A DNA stretch of 64,000 bases from an uncultured Erythrobacter sp. GTDB lineage: Bacteria; Pseudomonadota; Alphaproteobacteria; Sphingomonadales; Sphingomonadaceae. Below the pieces are notes generated by a model. It worked only from the letters and a program-made list of their open reading frames with translations. It was not told the DNA's origin and made no database searches. The stretch is from NCBI GenBank assembly GCA_947503275.1, contig CANNCZ010000002.1, positions 1,198,733 through 1,262,732 on the forward strand, given 5' to 3'. Made by a program: the position numbers and the translations under genes. Within the stretch, counting starts at the first letter, position 1, and each line of letters begins with the position of its first letter. This document shows positions 59,650 to 64,000 of the stretch, piece after piece.

Positions 59650-61998
59650 ATGAAATACAACCGTACGGCACCGCTCTATTCGGCTTTCGCGCTGATCACT
59701 GCGCTCGCTGCATCGCCAGCGATCGCGCAAGACGAAACGGGTGACAGCGCATCGGAAGGTGATGGCAATGTTATCATTGTGACGGCGCAATTGCGGGAGG
59801 AGGATGTCCAAGATGTCCCGATCTCCATCACAGCGCTAACGTCGGAGAATCTCCTCGCTGCGCGTATCGAAGATTCGCAGGATTTGCAGTTCAACGCTCC
59901 CAACGTGATCCTATCGGCCAATCGCAACCTGACCATCCGCGGCGTTGGCTCACAGAGTTTCGGTGGCAGCGCTGACACGAATATCGGCGTCCTCGTCAAC
60001 GGCGTTTTCCTTCAACAGGGCAGCACTTTTGGCGAATTTTTCGACCTGGAACGGATTGAGGTGTTGCGCGGACCGCAGGGGACTCTGTTTGGTCGCAACA
60101 CAACGGGCGGGGCGATCAATATCGTCAACAAACGCCCGACCGACAATTTCGAGGGTTACGCGCAGTTACAGCTCGAAAACTTTGATGGCGTTCGCGCCGA
60201 GGCAGCGATAAACCTTCCAATTGCAGAAGGCCTCTTGCAGCGTTTTGCCGCTCATGTGCTTAAGCGTGACGGATACACACTCAACCTTGAGAACAATCAG
60301 CCGATTGATGGCCGCGATCAATATAGCCTGCGCTCAAGCACGCGCTTCGAACCGACCAATACGACGACTATCGACCTTGTGCTCAACTATTTCCGGGAAG
60401 ACTCAAATCGCGCCAATGCGGTCAAGAGCCTGTGTACGCCCGATGCGACCTTTGGTTGTTCATCTGAGACCGTCAGCTTCGATTTTCCAGATGCTTTCGG
60501 AATCGACGGACTTCTTGGCGGAGCGGTCAGGCCCGGCACTTACTCCGACAATCCGACGGACCTGCGTCAGGTGCGTATCGACATCGAACCGGAACAGGAT
60601 ATCGAGGATTTCCTAGCGACGTTGCAGATCCAGCAGGAGATCGGTGCCTTAACGCTGACCTCGGTCACCGGTTATCGTGTTGGTGAGAATGAGTCCTTCC
60701 GCGACTTCGATCAGGGAACACGCCCCGGCGCATTTGAACCCGGCACCTACACCACTGCTTTTGGCCCATTGACGATCGCCGACGCTGGAAATGGCGATGG
60801 GGTGCTAACCTACAATCTTCGTGCTGGCGGTCAGGCGGTCACCACAACCGATTATCGCACTTCGCAAGAGGCCTTTGGCAAGCGCGAGCAGTTCAGCCAG
60901 GAGCTTCGGCTTGGTTCTGATTTCGACGGACCGTTCAACTTCTTGGTCGGTGGCTATTACCTATGGGCTGAAAGCTCAGGCGAGGTTACCACCTATCTGC
61001 CAGTCACACGGACTCTAGGCTTCACGACCAGCGGCAACACCAGCGATGCCGATGTCGACAGCTATGCGCTGTTCGGCGAGGTCTATTTCGACATCACGCC
61101 TGAATTGAGTGTGTTGGGCGGGCTTCGCTACACCAAAGATGACAAGTCCATCACCACTGCGAGCGGCTTTGTGGCACTCGGTGCCCCATTCATCGGTGAG
61201 GCAGAGTTTGACGCGGTGACCGGGCGTGCGAGCGTAAGCTGGCAGCCGACAGCCGACAACAACTTCTATTTCACCTATTCGCGCGGTTTCAAATCGGGTG
61301 GTTTCAATCCCGGCAACCTCGGCACGCCCACGTTCAATTCGGAAACTATCGATTCCTACGAATTGGGCACAAAGAACCAGTTCATGGATGGGCGAGTGAC
61401 CGTGAACGCTGCGATCTTCCGCTATGATTATTCCGATCTTATCGTTGGCAACATCGTCGGCACTCTCGCGACCAATGTGAACATTCCGTCTTCGCGAATT
61501 CAGGGCTTCGAGCTGGAGGCCGTGGCAGAGCCGCTTGACGGTTTGCGCCTTGAGGGTTCGCTTGGTCTGCTCGATACCGAAGTGCGCAGCGACTTTCTCT
61601 CCTCGGACCCGTCGCGCGGAGGAGATTTCTTCCAGTTGCAGGGCAACACCCTGCCAAACGCGCCGGAGCGTACGCTCAAACTCGCTGCGGAATATACCTT
61701 CATGGGCGGAAGCAACTGGACCATCCGGCCACGAGTGGATTTCTATAGCCAGACGGGCTTCTTCAGCCGGGAATTCAATGTTCCGGCAGACCGCGTCGAT
61801 GGCTGGGAACAGCTCGATCTCTCCGTGCAGTTCGCGCTGGAAGATCGCAATTGGGATATTACCGCGTTTGTGAAAAACGTGACCAATAACGACGACATAA
61901 CCTTCCTTGAGGTGAACTCGAACCTAGTCGGAAGCTTTCGCAGTGCGTTCCTGATCGATCCGCGCATTTACGGCGTCGCGATGCGTGTAGGCTTTTAA
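59650..61998 (+). CDS. TonB-dependent outer-membrane receptor
   Basis: 782 residues from ATG 59650, with AGGGGAGAGGAAAC upstream. Signal peptide ends AIAQ at about 26; TonB-box-like VIIVTAQLREED; plug IEVLRGPQGTLFGRNTTGGAINI; barrel end PRIYGVAMRVGF. It resembles the receptor at 25138 in the plug but has no copy of the AATTTGTCCGGACAAATT operator. It is followed by an SDR gene 31 bases on, suggesting uptake and oxidation of a steroid-like, terpenoid or aromatic alcohol. Confidence 0.95.
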   Translation: MKYNRTAPLYSAFALITALAASPAIAQDETGDSASEGDGNVIIVTAQLREEDVQDVPISITALTSENLLAARIEDSQDLQFNAPNVILSANRNLTIRGVGSQSFGGSADTNIGVLVNGVFLQQGSTFGEFFDLERIEVLRGPQGTLFGRNTTGGAINIVNKRPTDNFEGYAQLQLENFDGVRAEAAINLPIAEGLLQRFAAHVLKRDGYTLNLENNQPIDGRDQYSLRSSTRFEPTNTTTIDLVLNYFREDSNRANAVKSLCTPDATFGCSSETVSFDFPDAFGIDGLLGGAVRPGTYSDNPTDLRQVRIDIEPEQDIEDFLATLQIQQEIGALTLTSVTGYRVGENESFRDFDQGTRPGAFEPGTYTTAFGPLTIADAGNGDGVLTYNLRAGGQAVTTTDYRTSQEAFGKREQFSQELRLGSDFDGPFNFLVGGYYLWAESSGEVTTYLPVTRTLGFTTSGNTSDADVDSYALFGEVYFDITPELSVLGGLRYTKDDKSITTASGFVALGAPFIGEAEFDAVTGRASVSWQPTADNNFYFTYSRGFKSGGFNPGNLGTPTFNSETIDSYELGTKNQFMDGRVTVNAAIFRYDYSDLIVGNIVGTLATNVNIPSSRIQGFELEAVAEPLDGLRLEGSLGLLDTEVRSDFLSSDPSRGGDFFQLQGNTLPNAPERTLKLAAEYTFMGGSNWTIRPRVDFYSQTGFFSREFNVPADRVDGWEQLDLSVQFALEDRNWDITAFVKNVTNNDDITFLEVNSNLVGSFRSAFLIDPRIYGVAMRVGF

Positions 61999-62029
61999 TG
62001 AATCGCAACAATCAAAGGGGACGCAGGTG

Positions 62030-62794
62030 ATGAGTGGATTGTTCGACTTGCAGGGGCATGTCGCGCTGGTGACAGGCGGAAATACCGGGCTTGGCCTCGG
62101 AATGGCCAGAGGGCTTGCCAAGGCAGGCGCAAATATTGCGATCTGGGGCCGTAACGCGGATCGCAATGCCTCTGCCGTCGAGCAACTCCGGCAGCTGGGC
62201 GTGGAAGCGGAAGGGTTCGTCTGCGACGTGACTGACCCTGAAGCGATCAACGCCGCGATGTCAGCGACAATCAGCCGGTTCGGTAGGTTGGACAGCTGTT
62301 TCGCCAATGCCGGCGGTTCGGGCGTGCGAAAATCGTTTGTCGATCACACGCCAGCCGACTGGGCTTCGACAATCGACCTCAACTTCAACAGTGTGACAGC
62401 GACGATGCAAGCGGCGACGAAGCAGTTCCTCGCGCAAGGTGAAGGCGGCAAACTGATTGTGTCGTCATCCATCGCTGGCCTGATGGGCATTCCCGGCGGC
62501 GGCTACTCGGCGACGAAGGCCGCAGTATCGGGGCTTGTCCGAAGCTTGGCAATTGAGCTGGCGCCTGCGGGCATTCAGGCGAATGCTATCCTTCCCGGAT
62601 TTATTGAGACAGAGATGTCGACGAAGACACCGCAAGCTTTTCAAGATGCTTGCATGCGGCGAACTGCCTCGGGAAAACTCGGCACACTTGAGGATATGGA
62701 AGGTGTCGCCGTCTTTCTAGCGTCTCAGCAAAGCAACCTTGTGACTGGCCATTCGCTGGTCATTGATGGCGGCCAGTCGATCTTCCCGATGTAG
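62030..62794 (+). CDS. Short-chain dehydrogenase/reductase
   Basis: 254 residues from ATG 62030, nine bases after AGGGG. Cofactor loop TGGNTGLGLG (15-24), FANAGG, catalytic Ser146, Tyr159 and Lys163 (GYSATKAA), and a C-terminal GGQSIFPM. A classical SDR of the 3-oxoacyl-reductase-like group. Co-transcribed with the receptor before it, convergent with the TetR gene. Confidence 0.93.
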   Translation: MSGLFDLQGHVALVTGGNTGLGLGMARGLAKAGANIAIWGRNADRNASAVEQLRQLGVEAEGFVCDVTDPEAINAAMSATISRFGRLDSCFANAGGSGVRKSFVDHTPADWASTIDLNFNSVTATMQAATKQFLAQGEGGKLIVSSSIAGLMGIPGGGYSATKAAVSGLVRSLAIELAPAGIQANAILPGFIETEMSTKTPQAFQDACMRRTASGKLGTLEDMEGVAVFLASQQSNLVTGHSLVIDGGQSIFPM

Positions 62795-62809
62795 CGGCGT
62801 GTACGCCCT

Positions 62810-63454
62810 TTACTCGCCTCGCAAGGATTGCCGTTTGCGGATGTAGTCGTCCTTAATGGCCATGATTGCACCGATGATCATTGTCACCGTAATGTCCTCA
62901 ACCTGTTTCCAACTCATCGTGTGGCGGCTTTTGTCACGCAGAAGGTATATCCCGGCTGATGCGGGAAGACCGAAGCTGATGTCGACACAAGCCTGAGCGA
63001 TATCAGGCGGCAGATCGAGGTGCTTTCCAATGATCTCTGTGAGGTAATCGACGGCCGCATCGCGTCCATACTCGGTGGGATCGTGGACTGCGCTGACGCT
63101 TGGTTCGGCCTGCAAACGGTCAATGATCAGACCGCGTTCGTCGATATATTTGATATAGGCGTGTGTGATCCCCCGCACGAGACCTTCGAAAGTCTTGGCG
63201 TCTTGGGCCGCCTCGCTTTGTTCGCGCCGAAGCTTTCTTAGCTCGCGCTCAAGCAGCTCGCTCAAAAGCTCATTGAGATTGGGGAAATAGTTGTAAACCA
63301 GTGACTTGCTGACGCCAGCTGCTTGCGCAATTGAGTCCATAGTGATCGCGGCAACCCCTTCGCGCCCGACCATTTCGGCAGCGTGATCGAGGATTAGCCG
63401 TCGGCGTTCTGCCGGATCGAGCCGGGTGCGCACTTTGCGAGCCGTGGATGCCAT
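62810..63454 (-). CDS. TetR family transcriptional regulator
   Basis: 214 residues from ATG 63454; longer in-frame extensions run into the VOC gene. The DNA-binding domain (about 10-58) reads RRRLILDHAAEMVGREG, ITMDSIAQAAGVSKSLVYNYF. The ligand domain is helical without recognisable specificity. It likely controls the receptor/SDR pair and perhaps the VOC gene upstream; the ATTGTACAAT site at 59604 is a candidate target. Confidence 0.93.
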   Translation of the reverse strand: MASTARKVRTRLDPAERRRLILDHAAEMVGREGVAAITMDSIAQAAGVSKSLVYNYFPNLNELLSELLERELRKLRREQSEAAQDAKTFEGLVRGITHAYIKYIDERGLIIDRLQAEPSVSAVHDPTEYGRDAAVDYLTEIIGKHLDLPPDIAQACVDISFGLPASAGIYLLRDKSRHTMSWKQVEDITVTMIIGAIMAIKDDYIRKRQSLRGE

Positions 63455-63500
63455 TACCGATGGTGTAGCAAACACTGACGGAGAATCCAGAGCCACCGCG

Positions 63501-64000
63501 TTAAAGCGGCGGAAGCGGGTATGAAGCGGGATCGTGCCAACGCATGTCGTAGATTGACCGATCTCTGCCCGCACTGACATTCTGCTGGAAGGCGAGTAGA
63601 TTGCCCTCGGGATCGCGAGCATAGCGCATGCGCCATCCCCTGAGAGTAAAGGCCGGACCGGCGAACTCAATGCCTTGGGGTTCGAGGCGGGCTATGGTGC
63701 CATCGAGATCAGTGACTTCGAAGGACAGACTGTTGTAGCCGATCCGCTCGAGCGTCCAGTCCGTGCGCGAGATCGGCGTGGCCGGTTCTTCGTAGTTCCA
63801 GAATTCCAGCTCAAAATTCCAGGTTGCGAACCAGCTCGCGGTCACAACCGTTCCATCGATGTCGACTACATCGTCGATGGTTTTCATCCGCGTCGCAGGC
63901 AATTCGCGATGTGGCCCGTAACCAAGGATCTTGGTGTAAAAATCGACCATCTGTGCCTTGTCGCCGGGCACATTGGCGATGTGGGTCAGCCAAGCGTCGT
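63501..64000 (-). CDS. VOC family protein (5' end beyond the window)
   Basis: The frame is open to the window edge; the GTG at 63971 is internal, since the codons before it (WLTHIANVPGDKAQMVDFY) continue a normal VOC start. Motifs: FYTKILGYG, WNFELEFWNYEEPA, DPEGNLLAFQQN. A glyoxalase-fold enzyme, possibly a ring-cleavage or isomerase type. It lies 46 bases upstream of the TetR gene on the same strand. Confidence 0.88.
   Translation of the reverse strand, partial: DAWLTHIANVPGDKAQMVDFYTKILGYGPHRELPATRMKTIDDVVDIDGTVVTASWFATWNFELEFWNYEEPATPISRTDWTLERIGYNSLSFEVTDLDGTIARLEPQGIEFAGPAFTLRGWRMRYARDPEGNLLAFQQNVSAGRDRSIYDMRWHDPASYPLPPL

Noticed and set aside
62796-62807. GGCGTGTACGCC hairpin between the SDR and TetR genes
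   Set aside because: Five-base stem with a two-base loop and only three following Ts; not convincing as a terminator.

Overview
The window reads as a chromosomal segment of a sphingomonad-type alphaproteobacterium, probably near Erythrobacteraceae or Sphingomonadaceae. This is inferred from four TonB-dependent receptors, a DUF6356 protein, DUF1838, paired DUF1330 proteins, REDY/HapK, MerC and DUF3526 proteins, and from dense operons with 1- and 4-base start/stop overlaps. I see no rRNA or tRNA gene, no CRISPR array and no complete insertion sequence.

Layout. (1) 0-2.7 kb, outside the main cluster: a small membrane protein, a DUF1330 protein, a YeiH-type membrane protein and an Lrp/AsnC regulator. 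(2) 3.1-9.7 kb, minus strand: a tight operon with an alpha/beta hydrolase, a small unknown protein, LeuC- and LeuD-like dehydratase subunits, an HMG-CoA-lyase-family protein, a CaiB-type CoA-transferase and a VOC lipoprotein. (3) 9.8-17.2 kb, plus strand: isochorismatase-type amidohydrolase, two polysaccharide-deacetylase-fold proteins, aldehyde dehydrogenase, unknown proteins, methyltransferase and an MDR oxidoreductase. (4) 17.2-27.7 kb, minus strand: TonB receptor, exported VOC protein, Tat-exported alpha/beta hydrolase, MFS transporter, FAD oxidase, exported nitrilase homologue, an unknown protein and an FAD monooxygenase. (5) 27.9-33.6 kb: a membrane protein, a second TonB receptor, a Tat-exported amine oxidase and a DUF1838 protein. 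(6) 33.8-48.5 kb, plus strand: CitE-like lyase, MaoC hydratase, acyl-CoA dehydrogenase, two CaiB transferases; then, after a minus-strand GntR/UTRA regulator, two MmgE/PrpD proteins, a PaaK-type ligase, amidase, HapK-like protein, SDR, PuuE-like deacetylase, crotonase-fold protein, VOC and YciI-like protein. (7) 48.6-51.2 kb: AhpD-like and three exported unknown proteins.

Regions 2-7 look like one regulon. An 18-base palindrome, AATTTGTCCGGACAAATT or close variants, occurs at 9.70, 27.77, 27.81, 28.61, 33.67, 33.70 and 50.40 kb, only in front of these operons and mostly between divergent pairs. The GntR/UTRA protein encoded at 38.7-39.5 kb is the best candidate to bind it. My working model is TonB-dependent uptake of an unknown organic compound, partial processing in the periplasm, opening of amide or imide bonds by the deacetylase-fold, isochorismatase and amidase proteins, and final breakdown of a branched dicarboxylate through hydratase, CoA-transferase and CoA-lyase steps. 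The substrate is not identifiable from sequence.

(8) At 51.36-51.48 kb lies the C-terminal scrap of a tyrosine recombinase, a possible scar at the edge of the cluster. (9) 51.6-58.7 kb is a separate operon, MerC-like protein, TonB receptor, ABC ATPase, two DUF3526-type permeases and an exported M14-like metalloenzyme, behind a Zur-box-like palindrome: probably a zinc-limitation system. (10) 58.9-64 kb holds a MOSC protein, a fourth TonB receptor with an SDR, a TetR regulator and a VOC gene cut by the window end.
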